A stretch of DNA of 64,000 nt from Chondrosia reniformis (taxonomy: Eukaryota > Porifera > Demospongiae > Chondrillida > Chondrillidae), in NCBI GenBank assembly GCA_947172415.1, contig OX359194.1:3286001-3350000 (forward strand). Direction: 5' to 3'. A program made the position numbers and the translations under genes. Within the stretch, counting starts at the first letter, position 1, and every line of letters starts with the position of its first letter. The notes beneath the pieces were generated by a model. That model worked only from the letters and a program-made list of their open reading frames with translations. It searched no databases and had not been told where the DNA came from. Of this stretch, positions 35,798 to 48,200 are shown piece after piece.

Positions 35798-35960
35798 AAA
35801 TGGTATAGGCAATTGACCAGACCCTATCTCGGCGACCGTGTGACGTCATAATATAAATATGGAGGCGAGATAGCGGTCTGGGCTACGCGAGACTAAAAAC
35901 ATGGATACATACACCCATAATGGATATGTACAAACATGGATGAATGTGTACATAAATATA

Positions 35961-36796
35961 CAGTTGAATCTATCGAATATTCACTATACTGAATACAAAC
36001 ATGGATGAATGTGTTGCACGCACGCATATTTATCCAAATCCACCCCTACGTATCCAATTACACTCCTGCATACGTACGTACACACATAGATAGGTAAAAA
36101 TATTAACAGAAAACAAAAGAAGAGATGACGGAGCTTAAAGTACCAAAGTTTTACTCCGGTCGTCTAAACGAATTTATTTTATTTATTTTACATCAATATA
36201 TAGCAACAATTCTGGCTTAAACTTAACGGGAATGTATACAAATACGCTTTATCTAACCTTCGCTACAACTCGCTTATTCCGTAGCTCCTTCTCGTAGGAG
36301 AGCGTCGACTTGTCATAGCCCTTCACGAAAGGGATGATCTTCTTTAGCAACGAGTCGGTGACGTTTTCGCAACGTCACAGATTCACTAAATGTTTACAGA
36401 GCGACATACTAGAGGTGTTGGTGACGCACTAGAGAAACATCATAATACATCATCAGATTGCGCAATCGTAACCTTGAATTCTTCATTATATCTTGATTAT
36501 TTTGCTCATTTAATTAAGCAAAACTTCGCCAGACATTTCCTATGCAAATGTACCATGATATATGTTGGTTTCACAGTTATCTGACAAATTGAATTTTTTT
36601 ATAAATATAACACGTGGTTTGAATATAAATTTTCCATAGATTTTTTATAGTCCTATGTCCTTTTATATGCAGACTTTGTCCTCCGTTTTCTAACAAACGG
36701 AGGCCTAAATGGTATCTTAGATTTTTCTTGAGTGTAATTAGCCTTCACTATACTTAAGACATTCACTATTAGCAATTTCGTTATGAGATTCTACTG
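35961..36796. mobile_element. Pogo/Tigger-like non-autonomous element, probable
   Basis: It starts CAGTTGAATCTATCG and ends with the complement of CAGTAGAATCTCATAACG, with TA on both outer sides. The last 60 bp are clearly the same family as the 173 bp element at 41071-41243. It encloses repeat copy 36125-36600. Confidence 0.5.
36125..36600 (-). repeat. Dispersed repeat R2, copy 1
   Basis: About 470 bp recurring at 37045-37480. Shared blocks include TTATCTAACCTTCGCTACAA, CTTCTCGTAGGAGAGCGTCG and AGATTGCGCAATCGTAACC. On the minus strand it can encode ENVTDSLLKKIIPFVKGYDK followed by STLSYEKELRNKRVVAKVR and a stop, a plausible last exon that I do not recognise. Confidence 0.75.
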
Positions 36797-36827
36797 TACA
36801 CATGGAAAACGTACACACATGGATAAG

Positions 36828-36971
36828 AATAAAGCCTTGTTGAACATCAGTAACATAAATTTACTAATTCTGGACGTTTCAACCCGGAGGTCTTCATCAG
36901 TAATACAGGAATGGGAATATCAAGTAGGAAATTAGTAAATTCATGTTGCTGACGCTCAACAAGGCTTTATT
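36828..36971. repeat. Foldback repeat with hammerhead-like centre
   Basis: Arms of about 40 bp start AATAAAGCCTTGTTG and end CAACAAGGCTTTATT. The minus strand between them carries CTGATGAAGACCTCCGGGTT followed by GAAACGTC, the cleanest hammerhead-like core in the window. GTC could be the cleavage triplet. AATTAGTAAATT after it pairs with AATTTACTAATT before the core, but about 28 bases intervene. Confidence 0.75.
36872..36900 (-). other. Hammerhead-ribozyme-like core
   Basis: The order CTGATGA, stem II (ACC/GGT), GAAA, CGTC fits a minimal hammerhead in which stem III (ACGT, self-complementary) would form only between two copies. The retroelement-type hammerheads known from Penelope-like elements use similar minimal forms. 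Activity is inference. Confidence 0.4.
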
Positions 36972-37044
36972 CTCATAATGATCGCAACAAACACTCCTAA
37001 TTCCTACACATGGACAAGTAAAAATGTAAAAAGAGAGACAGAGC

Positions 37045-37480
37045 TATACGGTCGACTAAACGAATTTCTTTTGCATCAATATAGGGACAATTCTGCCTCA
37101 AACTTAACGGAAACGTACACAAATACGCTTTATCTAACCTTCGCTACAACTCGTTTATTCCGTAGCTCCTTCTCGTAGGAGAGCGTCGACTTGTCATAGC
37201 CGTTCTCGAAAGGATGATCTTTTGTAACAACGAGGCAGTGACGTTTTCGCAACGTCACATGATAATCCACTAAATGTGTACACAGAGCGACATACGAAGG
37301 TGTTGATGACGCACTAGAGCAACATCACAAAACATCACCAGATTGCGCAATCGTAACCTTGCATTCTTCATTATATCTTGATTATTTTGCAACTTTAATT
37401 AAGCAAAACTTCGCCAGACGTTTGTCATACACATGTACCATGATATATGTCGGTTTCACAGTGATCTGACCAATTGATAA
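37045..37480 (-). repeat. Dispersed repeat R2, copy 2
   Basis: Second copy, about 85-90 percent similar by eye. The minus-strand frame is broken by a one-base loss before the GYDKSTLS segment, so if copy 1 is an exon, copy 2 is not. Confidence 0.75.
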
Positions 37481-37499
37481 TTTTTATCAATATATATTT

Positions 37500-38644
37500 C
37501 AGTATTATATATTTCAGTATTGGTGAGAAGGAGCTCCCATGGGTGTCTACTTACAAGTACTTGGGCTGTATGGTGGATGACAGTTTGGGCTGCTCAAGTA
37601 TGGTGGAGCATCGGGTGGAAATGGGGTCTCAGGCATTAGGTGCTTGGCTGCGGAGGTGTCGGGAGTCAGTTGGGGAGGTCGTTTATGCAGTTGATGCAGT
37701 CACTGGTGGAATCCGTGTTGTTGTATGGGGCAGAGATCTGGGGTTGCCATCAGAAGTTAGATGGGTTGAACCAGCTACAATTAAGGGCCTTGAGAATCTT
37801 CTTTGGGGTGGGTGTGCGCCACCCAAAGGTATCCCTGATGATGGAGGCTGATGCTTTCCTGGTGGTCTGGCTTGCAAGGGTGAGATGTGTTACATTCTGG
37901 TTGAAGGTTATGACGAATCCACTGTTTGAAGGAAGGATTTTGAAGGCAGCAGTGTTGGAGGCGGCTAAGAGTGGTGGAGGATGGATGAAGAATCTGAAAA
38001 AATACCTGGAATGTTTTGGTTGGTGTGGAATCGGTGCCGAGGAGGTAAAAGGGTTGTCATGTAGAGAAATCACAATGATGTTACAGGCTTGCGCGAGAAG
38101 GAAGGTGGAAGATGAATGGGATGGTGAACTGGTCACAAAACCCAAGTTGGCCTTGTTGAAACTTTTGAAGGAGAAAGGTGGTGAATCTCGATGTTTAGAT
38201 GTGGCAGATAAGGGTAAGAGACGGATGATGATGATGGTCAGGGTGGGACAGCCCCACTTAGGATTGAATGTGGAAGGTGGAGGGGTCTCGAGAGAGCGGA
38301 GAGAACATGTGAGGAGTGTGATTTGGGGAAGGTGGAAGATGTGCAACATTGGCTGCTGGAGTGCGAGAGATGGAAGGATGAGCGAGTGGACCTTTTTCAG
38401 TTATTGTCATGGGTAGCACTGGGGTTTGATTTGATGACTGATGATGATAAACTATTTGCTATTCTGGATCAAGGATGCAAGCATCACTCAATCCTTAAGA
38501 TTATTTTGAAGATGTGGACTGCTAGATTTAGTTGACCTTTTTGATTGATGACTTAATGTTTTGTTGAACTGATTTATTTGTCATGATGTATTGGTGTGTG
38601 CCTCATAGGACAGTTTGTCCTAGTGCTATGCATGTGGCACGTTA

Positions 38645-38672
<28 letters not shown>
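37500..38672 (+). pseudogene. Non-LTR retrotransposon, 5'-truncated
   Basis: It starts in the thumb of the reverse transcriptase (ELPWVSTYKYLGCMVDDSLG), then after a frameshift near 37670 continues for about 260 residues (LYGAEIWGC, LRALRIFFGVGVRHPKV), and after another shift near 38300 ends in a Cys-His knuckle (CEECDLGKVEDVQHWLLEC). The 3' end GTGCTATGCATGTGGCACG followed by (AAT)n at 38647-38672 is its tail. The family seems the same as 26975-27345. Catalytic blocks are missing through 5' truncation. Confidence 0.85.
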
Positions 38673-38675
<3 letters not shown>

Positions 38676-38929
38676 TAACAGCTGGTTTCAATATAAATTT
38701 CCTATATGTTTTCTATAGTCTTATGGCATTTTATATGCAGACTTTGTCCTTCGTTTTCTACCAAACGGAGATCTAAATAAAAAATCCTTTAATTTCAAAT
38801 GAGTTTTATACCCTAAACTTTATAATACTATGCCTATTCTGTTGCAAGGTCCTTTCCTGGAGCCATATGAATTATTTATATTATTTATTTATTTATATTA
38901 GATTACCTTAGTATATTGTAACTTCTACT

Positions 38930-39100
38930 GTATATATAATACGGCTTCATACGCAACTATTATAACACTTATTTTATACGTCGATGTCCTCAATCGTTAG
39001 TATTACGAATATATATATTAAATACCAACGATGCGGCCAAGTAGTTCGAGTTAATTTGGGGGGCAGCAGCCCCACGAGTTTTTAAACTCGAAATACTTGT
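38930..39100 (-). mobile_element. H1 copy 3, partial
   Basis: Reverse orientation. It keeps the foldback end (CTCGAAATACTTGT at 39087-39100) and part of the middle, but lacks the GGGGCTGCCTGCGG palindrome end, so it is truncated. Confidence 0.7.
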
Positions 39101-40407
39101 TTGATTTCCTTTTTTAATTTCTATGAAATGAAAATACAGGACACCCAGGTAGACCAGCTATTTGCAGAGCTGGTCTTCCTGTCTAAATATCATTATAAGT
39201 AGCTAAGCTAATAACCAATGGAGTTATGCCAACCATGCAGCGGAATAATCATCTTAGCTGGGGTACCAAAATCCCCTATTAGAAGGGCAACCAGTGATTG
39301 TACCCCAGCCATCCAAGATGAGCCTTTTCATCATGTGAGTGCTCAGTCTTGCCTAGACAGTAGCTACCATCCACCTTCATGTATTACTGAAACCACAAGT
39401 GTTTCACTTACATGTACTAGGCTTATAGGGTGAAGGCAGTCATCCAAATTCACCACCAAAGCAATATATATACCTTAGCTAATTAACTAGCTACTTATTG
39501 AAAATGTTGCAGAAACAGCTGTCTGTTGTTGTTTGATGATTTTCCTACTTGGAGGGTGGAATTCTGTCACTGGATGTCAGTGTATAGAACCTTGGTCCTC
39601 CAGCCAAGGTAGGAGATTGCAGTCCCTTGGCTGGTAACAGATTTGATGCAATCTTGTAAGCTTCCATTTTAAGGGTGATGTAATAGGGGAATTCCAAATC
39701 GATGCTGATTCATCAGTTTTTTTTTCGAGAAGAAAGCCTTGAGGTAAGCCACTTCGTTCATCGTTAGATCTTAAGATGCAACTCAAATGGTAGTTGTAGT
39801 TCTTGTGGGCCTTTGTAAATTTAGTGTTTTTCGGTGTGTATTCTGTACTTATCGATGATCCTAGATATAACGTGGGCCTTATAGATTGCCATTGGAATAT
39901 AAGCGTACGTGGTGATAATTTTCCCTACTGACTAGTGTGTTTAATTTAAAAAAAGTCCTGTGAGACGATATGCACCTTTTGGAAGGTTATTCTATTCTAC
40001 ATCTAAGTTATACGTATGTATGAGTTGAAAGTTTAGCACTTAAAATTAGTCACTTTGTATTCATAAATCATACTACCCATAATAGACTTTTGAAATATGG
40101 TGTTCTGGATTGTTCATAAGCAGCTAAATGGGGTTACTCGGCATCAGATGGTTTAGTGTACTACTGCATTGGCCCAGTGGAGAATATTAAGAAAAAAAGA
40201 AAAGTCTACAGGACCTGTATCTTTACCCACAGCCCACACTGGGTTTAATTCCCAATAGGCTTTTTACAGAGTAGGCATAGCATGTAGGAAAATGGTGTAT
40301 TAGATTTTTCATTTGTCTTACCGTTTACTTTCATTGGGTATATGAGTTTGCATAACATGTGGAGCACTGCTTACAGGAAAATAACTGATCACAAGTGACA
40401 TTTTAAG
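39101..40407. other. Upstream region of the 4-exon gene
   Basis: No coding sequence recognised. GCTGGGGTACC and its complement at 39255-39315 form a loose foldback. A SINE-like stretch at about 40200-40320 (GGGTTTAATTCCCA, then TAGGCATAGCATGTAGG and AAAATGGTGTATTAGA) recurs, worn, at 47310-47380 (minus) and 59010-59100. Confidence 0.4.
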
Positions 40408-41817
40408 ATGGCACAGGAAAGTACACATTTGGCAAAATCATGTCAATCAGAAGAAGATGAAGAACCACTGTTCAAGAAAAGGAGTAGAGAATTTGCAAAA
40501 AAGTAAAAGAAACATTCTTGACATTTCTTTTAATTTTTTGCTTTATTTCAATGAGCCATTGCTTTTGATCTTGAAATGACAGATATTTTGCAGAATCTGA
40601 AAAGATAAGAAAACTTAAAAAGAAAAAGGAAAGAGGTCCTTACACTGGGAACCAGTCTGGAATTTTATTTGGACTAGAATGTTCTAAAGCAGTAGCTCAA
40701 TCAATGCCTGGTACATGCATATGTGATCATTACTGACAAATCATGTGACGTCACTGTAACGATTAGAGTGTGTTAGAGTCGGGTTATTTTACCTTTTTTC
40801 TTGTTTCATGATTGAAAAGTTGTTTTGATAATCTGTCAGTTATATTATGCAATCTAGTAACTCACCAGTTACATCTCTACCGTAAACAATATCCGAATAC
40901 CTGTATATTAAATGCCTGTACAAAGACTATGGTATACTAGCATCACTGGAGTATATTATGTCATACTAGTCTAGGGACCAAGTCTCATCTTGGTTGGGAG
41001 ACCCAAGTTCTACTAAAGGTGGTGATTAGTTATGTGCTTGCCTTCATTTACCATGAGCAATATGTAAATACAGTAGAATCTCATTATAACGAAATCGCTT
41101 ATAGTGAATGTCTCAGTATAGTGAAGTACTTTGCTAGCCCCAGCAAAAGTTGCATACTGCTATATACATTCAATATAGTGAATATTCAATATAAGGAACT
41201 AATTTTGGTCCCCTTTGAGCTTCACTATAATGAGATTCCGCTGTAACTATACATATAGGAATATCTTCCTTTGCAGAAGGTGACACACTGACCACTCAGC
41301 TACATGATGAGGCTGAATCTCTGACAGACATTGCTGGGAATATTGATGCAGCAGCTTATCCAAACGCTGCCCTGGTTGGGAATGAGTTGGCAGATATTGC
41401 TTCCAAAATTGATGATACTGTGAACAAGAAGAAGACTCAGCGCATAAATTATGAGCAGTATAAAGAAATTCTGGTTGAATTGTTAAGAGAGCTTACATTG
41501 TCATTGAGACAGAAAATCTTTCTGCTGTATAATGTAGGAGGGAAATTGCTTGCAAGGGATGCTGAGAGGCCTAATGAAGACATAATTGTTGAATGGCCTG
41601 CCATTGCCATGGAGGAGCTTGATATTGCCAACGAATCGGAGTTTGTAAGTCATCTAGATGTTTCTCTATAATCTCATTACCTTGTAACTATAAAGCTAGT
41701 GGATAGTTTCCTGACCACATAATACGCATATACTCTTGAAGTGTTTACTAAGATGTTAACTTTTTGTTGTTTGTTGTTTTTTAGAGGGGTGTTTTGGATG
41801 CAGGAACACCAGTGTAA
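40408..41817 (+). CDS. Uncharacterised 4-exon gene, 207 aa
   Basis: Exons 40408-40502, 40583-40710, 41277-41644 and 41785-41817 join in phase with GT-AG borders and give 207 residues. It starts MAQESTHLAKS, has an acidic patch SEEDEEPLFKKRSRE, a lysine-rich helix (SEKIRKLKKKKERGPYTGNQ, a likely nuclear signal), then a helical region (YEQYKEILVELLRELTLSLR and QKIFLLYNVGGKLLARD). It ends FRGVLDAGTPV. I recognise no domain. A pogo-type MITE lies in its second intron. It lies 478 bp before the next gene on the same strand. All phases closing over four exons is good evidence that it is real. Confidence 0.7.
41071..41243. mobile_element. Pogo/Tigger-like MITE
   Basis: A 173 bp element with ends CAGTAGAATCTCATTATAAC and the near complement ending at 41243, with TA outside each end. 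The ends resemble pogo/Tigger termini. It sits in intron 2 of the uncharacterised gene. Confidence 0.7.
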
Positions 41818-42295
41818 TTGAGCAGTCTTCATGACATAATAATTATATTAAAATATGAATGTGAATTACTGTATAAAGTTATTGTATATTTGAAAGAATG
41901 TAAACGAGATTCTTAAAAAAAAAAAAAAACAATTGATACCAGTCTCGTAAAGAGGTTTGTAGGCTATTGCCCAGAGACCCCAATGGCTATGTATATAGGT
42001 GTAGCTCTTCGTTAATGGATACAGATCCAACCAGTCGACCCACTGTATGTATATATACCCCGTACCGGGAAGGCTTTCTAGACTCACTCGCCTGCTTAAT
42101 GGATACCATATACGTTGGTCCCATGGGACAGTGTTGCCAAGTAGCAAAGCGTTACGTTCTAATAAATTAATTGACCACAACGGCAAAATGGCCGAATACA
42201 GAAGTTGAGAATTTCTATTTTGTTTCTCCGCTTATAAAGAGATTTATTTATCCTACTTGCCCTTCACTTACATTCTAATTGGTCAATAGCTAACT

Positions 42296-45200
42296 ATGGC
42301 AGAAGAAGCATACGTGGACATTCCAGAAACCGTAAGTTTGACCTTTGTTTCTCCAATCTGGATGAAAGGATGCTGTTAGTTGCGCAGCCTGTACATAGGA
42401 TAATATTACTCTGATACATATCGCTCTATTTGAATCTAGACAAGTAGCCAATGTATATAATTCACCTTACTGCCTGTAGCTCTTTGGCGTATAAGGTCCC
42501 AGAAGTAAGGTGCTAAACAACAGTGCATCCTTAGTTACCCGAGTTGATAGGAAATTTTACCACGAGAGGTTTAAAATGCGAAAAGTGCTCCTAAAGCTAA
42601 CAGTAGAAAGACTTTAACTTTGAAAGTTCAACAGACATGACCTACAAGTACATCAGTAACATATTAACTATCATAGAGAATTAGATGTAAATCATATGTA
42701 CAAGTCGTTTAAGCATGCGATATAGAACCTATAACCAGCTCAGTCTACATATACATACTCATATGTATGGACTGTATTTGTGCCTATTCTGTTCAGAACT
42801 ACAGAGAGTATACTGTATAACCACGTTTTTGTGGATGTAGCAATCATGTTTTAAATTAATAATTCACTTATATATCTATCAAGTTTTCTTTGGAATATTA
42901 TATAGATGGGTACTACGTATATAAATACATGTTGTAGAAGAATAATCACTAGAATATATGTTACCATACCAGCCTGATGACCAAGATATCTTATCTTAAT
43001 TGGCAAGGGACCAATATCCTATTAATTTTAACAACCAGGGCTATAAGAATAGAATATATATATACGTATGTTAAATGGAATCCTAAGTCATTTTGTAGTA
43101 GACTCTAGGCATGTTCATACATGTGCAGTGCCTTTAAATTATTTGTAATATTGTGGTTCTTATGTCTTCAATAGGAGGAGGAGAACAAGTTTAAGGTTAC
43201 TTCAGAGCATGACTGGGCCTTTGACAGTCTGTTTGAGCAGTGTTGCAAGGAGGGAGAGTGCTTTGCTAAGGTGGAGGATGTGGTGAGAGCCATTCAAATC
43301 ATCCGACCCCCAGGAGAAGAGGTGGGCATGGTTACTTGTAATACTGTTCTCTCTGATGTACTCTTTTTATCATGTACACCAGTTATATGTTAGCAAAGGG
43401 ATGGAACTTGACTGTGGTGTTATGACCTCTTTGTTAATACTGCATGTTTGGTGTTACTCTTTGTTAATACTGCATGTTTGGTGTTACTCTTTGTTAATAC
43501 TGTTAATACTGCATGTTTGGTGTTACTCTTTCTTAATACTTTTAATACTGCATGTTTGGTGTTACTCTTTGCATCTAGGACAGTTGACCATTTGTACAGT
43601 GAGAAGTTTGCTTGTTATTGAATTTCTATTTCATGCCAATTTGATTGCCCTAAAGTGCACATATCATGTTAATTGAACACATTCTTGATGACAGAGTTAC
43701 AAATTTACTTTCTAATACAGCCCCAATGAATGTACATTAGTATTTTAGTTAAGTACTGTATATTATATTGGAAGTAGTGTTTACGTATGTACCTATGCAC
43801 TTATTGTAGTTAGGCTATACGTAGGAGTAACTGATAATGTATCTAATGAGCTAATATTGTTTTGTGTACTTCCTTTGATCAATCTGTGTATGAATGTACG
43901 TATGTGTGTATCTATAGTAAGTGTTATACTGATTAGATTAAGGTATGGCATATGAGAGTGTAAACATGCATTTGTTGTTGGTTGACACACTGTTCTCTTG
44001 TAGGATTGACTCTGTGTTTTGTATACGGTATTTATGTGATGGCTGTGTTTGGCTTTACATTATTCCAATTGGTATTAGGAAAGTGGAATTGGTCTGCTTT
44101 GCAATATGTTGTTTAAAGAGGCAACAGAGAACCAAATTGACATGGCTACCTTCAAAAAAGTTGTCGGAGAATGGATCAAAGAAATAACTCGCATTAAACA
44201 ACCAACCTCAAGTACGCAGAAACATTAATCTGAACAGTAGACTATCTGCTAATATAGAGTTATTAATGTGCACAGTTTATGATGCCATAAGAATCATGCT
44301 TCATATATATGTGCATTTGCAAAATACATAGCCTCAGATGTCTACAAGTACGATATATTCATATGTTTTGTCTTACCATGTTATGGGACTCTTGAAATGC
44401 TGGATCCACTACAGTATATCTGTATTTATGTAGTAGGTACATGTTTGCAACTTATGTGCATACGTATTTACACCTTTCTATCAAGGTTACTTGGAGGAGA
44501 AGGAAGGCAATCAATCCTTTTCACTCAGTTCTCCAATGCTTGTGTCACAAGTGAGGTCATATTAATAAGTAGCACTTGAGGTGGTAGTGGTGTACGTGTG
44601 CATATCTTCATCGACGTACGTAGCACTGAAGTGTTACATTCTTATGTATGTATGTACATAGGTAGTGAGTGCTTACGTATGTTTGTAGAATGCAGGAATG
44701 CAGTGCACAAATGTAAAGCCTTAGTTCAGTTGTGGTACACAAAGTGACCGAAGGGGTCTTCATGTTTGTATTTCCAGGGACCATACCAGCTTGTATAGTT
44801 GGTCCTTCTATAGTTATGCAGTCCCTTGACAGTTATTTATTTACATTTTTGTTGTATTGTGTGGCCTTTCCCTGTTCTAGGAGGGAAGCACTGTTACACC
44901 ATCTTCCCTGAGGTTTTATAGCCACGAGAGCCTGGAAGCAGATGGGGGAGCAAGTTCTCTTTCTGACTCACAGTGAGTTGTGTACAGTTAATCCCTACCT
45001 ATTGTCTTTATTGTGAAATGTTGGAGCTGACATTCCTTCATTGTCTGTGTGTATACTATTAGAGGTCCAGGGGACATGCCTCCTGAGCAGACTTTGATAT
45101 ACGTATACTGTATATACTTCCACTCCACCCCTCCCCTAAATGAGGCCCTGATTGCGAGGGATTTGTGTTTATGAAATGTCCCACACTTATACTGGATAAC

Positions 45201-48200
45201 CAATCTTTTGTTGCAGGGACTCGCAGGAGTTCAAGCTAACTATTGGTAGACTGAGAACAGAGAATATTCAGTTAAGACAGTACCAGTCTCAGTTGGAGAC
45301 ACAATTTGAGCAGAGAGAGGAGAGTTTTAAACAGGTGAGTATTGGGCCCTCTATTCAAGTGCTGTTAGTAAAGAATAGGATCATGAACTCACACCTACCC
45401 ACATACGTAGGTACCTATACAGGGATGTATTTGTGAGATGATATTCATATAGATCACTATTACATCATCACTCACCACCTGCCACCCAACATCTACTTAA
45501 ACACACTTGTGTTCCTCTCTCTCATTATTGCTGATGAAGACCTTAGGGTCGAAATGTTCAATTCTAAAGAATATTCCTGTTGCTGCAGCTCAATAATCAT
45601 CAATTAACTATTATACATAGATAAAGATACGTACGTACATGCTTTTCATATGTACGTATGTACATGTGATATATAAGTGTATTGGAGCTATCTGCAATGA
45701 AAATTGAGCTAGATTAAACGTTCTGACCCGTAGGTCTTCATCAGTAATATGTAGAAGTATATTTTTCATAGTGTGTTTTGATTACATATGTGTATACGTA
45801 GGTACATTCTGTAAATATCTTGAAATAAAATAAAAATTTCCAATGAGGCATTAAGCCTGTGCAATGTAAATTCTATTATGAATAAATTGGAAGGTATAAT
45901 GCCGACCAGTCAAGTAATTGACGTCACATCTTGGCTGGAGGCTCAAAGTCCTACATATTAAAATGGCAGTCAATGATCCAGCCATTGCAATAGAACTACA
46001 GTCCTCCGACCAAGACTCTAGTCACTTGGCAGCTAGTCATTGTCTATCAGTGACAACTCCTTGGTTTATGATAGATAATGTACAATGTTTGTATACGTAA
46101 TGTAGATTTGACTAACTTGAGTTAATGTGTATATACGTACGTACATACGTACTTATGTACATATGTACATAAGGGATTGTGTGATATTCTTGTATTTCCC
46201 CTCTTCTGTCAAGTTAAAAGTTGCTATGGAGAGGAAAACTAAGCAACTTTTGCAGCAGTTGGAACAGAAACAACTAGAAAATGATGAATTTAAGCAGCAA
46301 TCAGAACAATTGGAACAACGAAATGAAGAAGTTAACAGAAAATTGAGAAATTTAGTAAGTTAAGCAACCTCATCTACACATACGTAAGTATTTATGAAGA
46401 ACTTTCAGAATCTGTAGATATATAACCAGCTGTCCTGGGTTCAATTCCCAGCAATTGCTTCTTTCGTGTTTTTCCCTCTTTATGATGTTTCATTGATTAT
46501 TACTTGTGGTTTGATTATCACATCGATTATCCATGCACACATGAGGAGGCTTTCATAGCCTGTACACGTATATATACACGTGTATTTAGTTGTTACTGAA
46601 GAGCAGTTGAATTTTATAGTGATTTGGATTGTATGATGTACTTGAGGTGAATTTGTGTATATTGTTACATCAAAAAGGGAATATACTTATGTTCTCTCTA
46701 TACTTGTTTGTTACAAGCATGCAACTATATAAATAAACACTTGCATACTGTTGGTTATAGATAGGTATTGAGCGTAATCGCAGCGACTGGAATACACAAT
46801 GAACAATTCAATTAATTTCTAGGACGTTTTGATCCGAGGACCTTTCTCAACTGGTATAAAACAAACTGAAACGAATGAAAGAAACCCTTCCTAAAATAGG
46901 TGTGGGTGACAGGGAGGTTGTCCTCAGATCGAAACATTTTCAATTTCCAATTAATTGAATTGTTCATTGTGAAATCCAGTCACTGCGATTATGCTCTCAA
47001 TAACTATCTATAACCAGTAACCTCTGCGCAGCAATGAGCCTTTACAGTTACATACTGTTGCATGTATGTATGTACCGTAATCTTTATAATGCAAACTTTG
47101 CAGATGTATTGGTTTCCGTATCTCTTTGACTCCTGTAATCTGTTCTATATGTACTGCAGGAGAAGGACAAGCATGGCTTGGAAGAGAAACTTGAGGACAT
47201 TGAAGCTCAGGTCAGTGGCAAGAACCTTGTCATCAGTCAACTGGAAGAGCAACTGACTGCCATTTTGGGCAAGGAGAAGAAGTTACAAGTACGTACATAC
47301 CTATATACCATATGAAAAATCTAAGATACCATTTTCCTACATGCTATGCCTATTCTGTAAAAGAGCCTATAGGGGAACTATATGTACAGTACATTATATG
47401 AATTTTGTTCAATATGAGTGTGACTTATTTTCATATTAGTTAGAGTTTTATGAGTAGTGTCCTTTAATAGCCACTCTCTACATGTTTAATATGGACAACT
47501 TTGGAATCTTTTTTAATAACACTAATGTGGATCGCTGACTGAAATAGGGATGGCCATCATGGAGGTCACTACAAGTGTAAACCTTTCATGCTACCTCTCT
47601 CTCAGGAACACTTTGAAGAGTTAGATGGGCAACTTTCAGTCATTCAAGAAGAGAAGAACAGTTTAGAACAACAATTGGCTGAAGTGAGGGATGAGAATGA
47701 GTCACTTGTGTTTCAGAGTAGGATTTTGGAGGGGGAACTGGAATCTGTGAAAACTGAAATGAAACTCAAGTGAGTACTGTTTATATACTATTAATTGTCA
47801 AATCTCATCTTTAGCAAATTAAGGGATCCCATGATCTTTAATCTGTAACAGTGGCAGATGAGAAAGGAACAATGTATGTATATATATACAGTATTTTTGG
47901 GTCGGTTGTCCAGACCGGACATTACAATCGGTATCGTAAAAGGTTATTGCAGTGACATCAATTCTATTGGGAACGTTTGTTCCAATGGTATCGCGAGTTA
48001 CCGATTGCAACGTTCGGTCTGGACAACCGACCCAAAACATATTATATGTAGTTTTTAGGCAATAAACAACTGCATACAATTGTCATTATATGATGAACTT
48101 GAAAGCAAACATGAACAGTATCTTTTGAATGGTTCATCTATGATGTTTCTGAATAAGATACCATTGAAAATCTAGTCTCAGAAAAGATTTTTTAGAAGCA

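Larger units (their letters stand above)
34817..35895. mobile_element. Mutator-type element with captured RecQ fragment
   Basis: Terminal inverted repeats of about 97 bp begin TAGTCTCGCGTAGCCC and include TTGACCAGACCCTATCTCG-type blocks. The arms differ by only a few bases. The 9 bp sequence AAAACATGG is duplicated at 34808-34816 and 35896-35904. Between the arms are a RecQ-helicase gene fragment (minus strand) and an H1 copy, with no transposase. Long repeats, a 9 bp duplication and a captured gene piece define a Pack-MULE-like element. Confidence 0.88.

Noticed and set aside
46430-46460. tRNA gene suggested by GGGTTCAATTCCC
   Set aside because: Only the B-box-like part is present; no acceptor stem, D-arm or anticodon arm can be folded around it. 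At most a SINE remnant.
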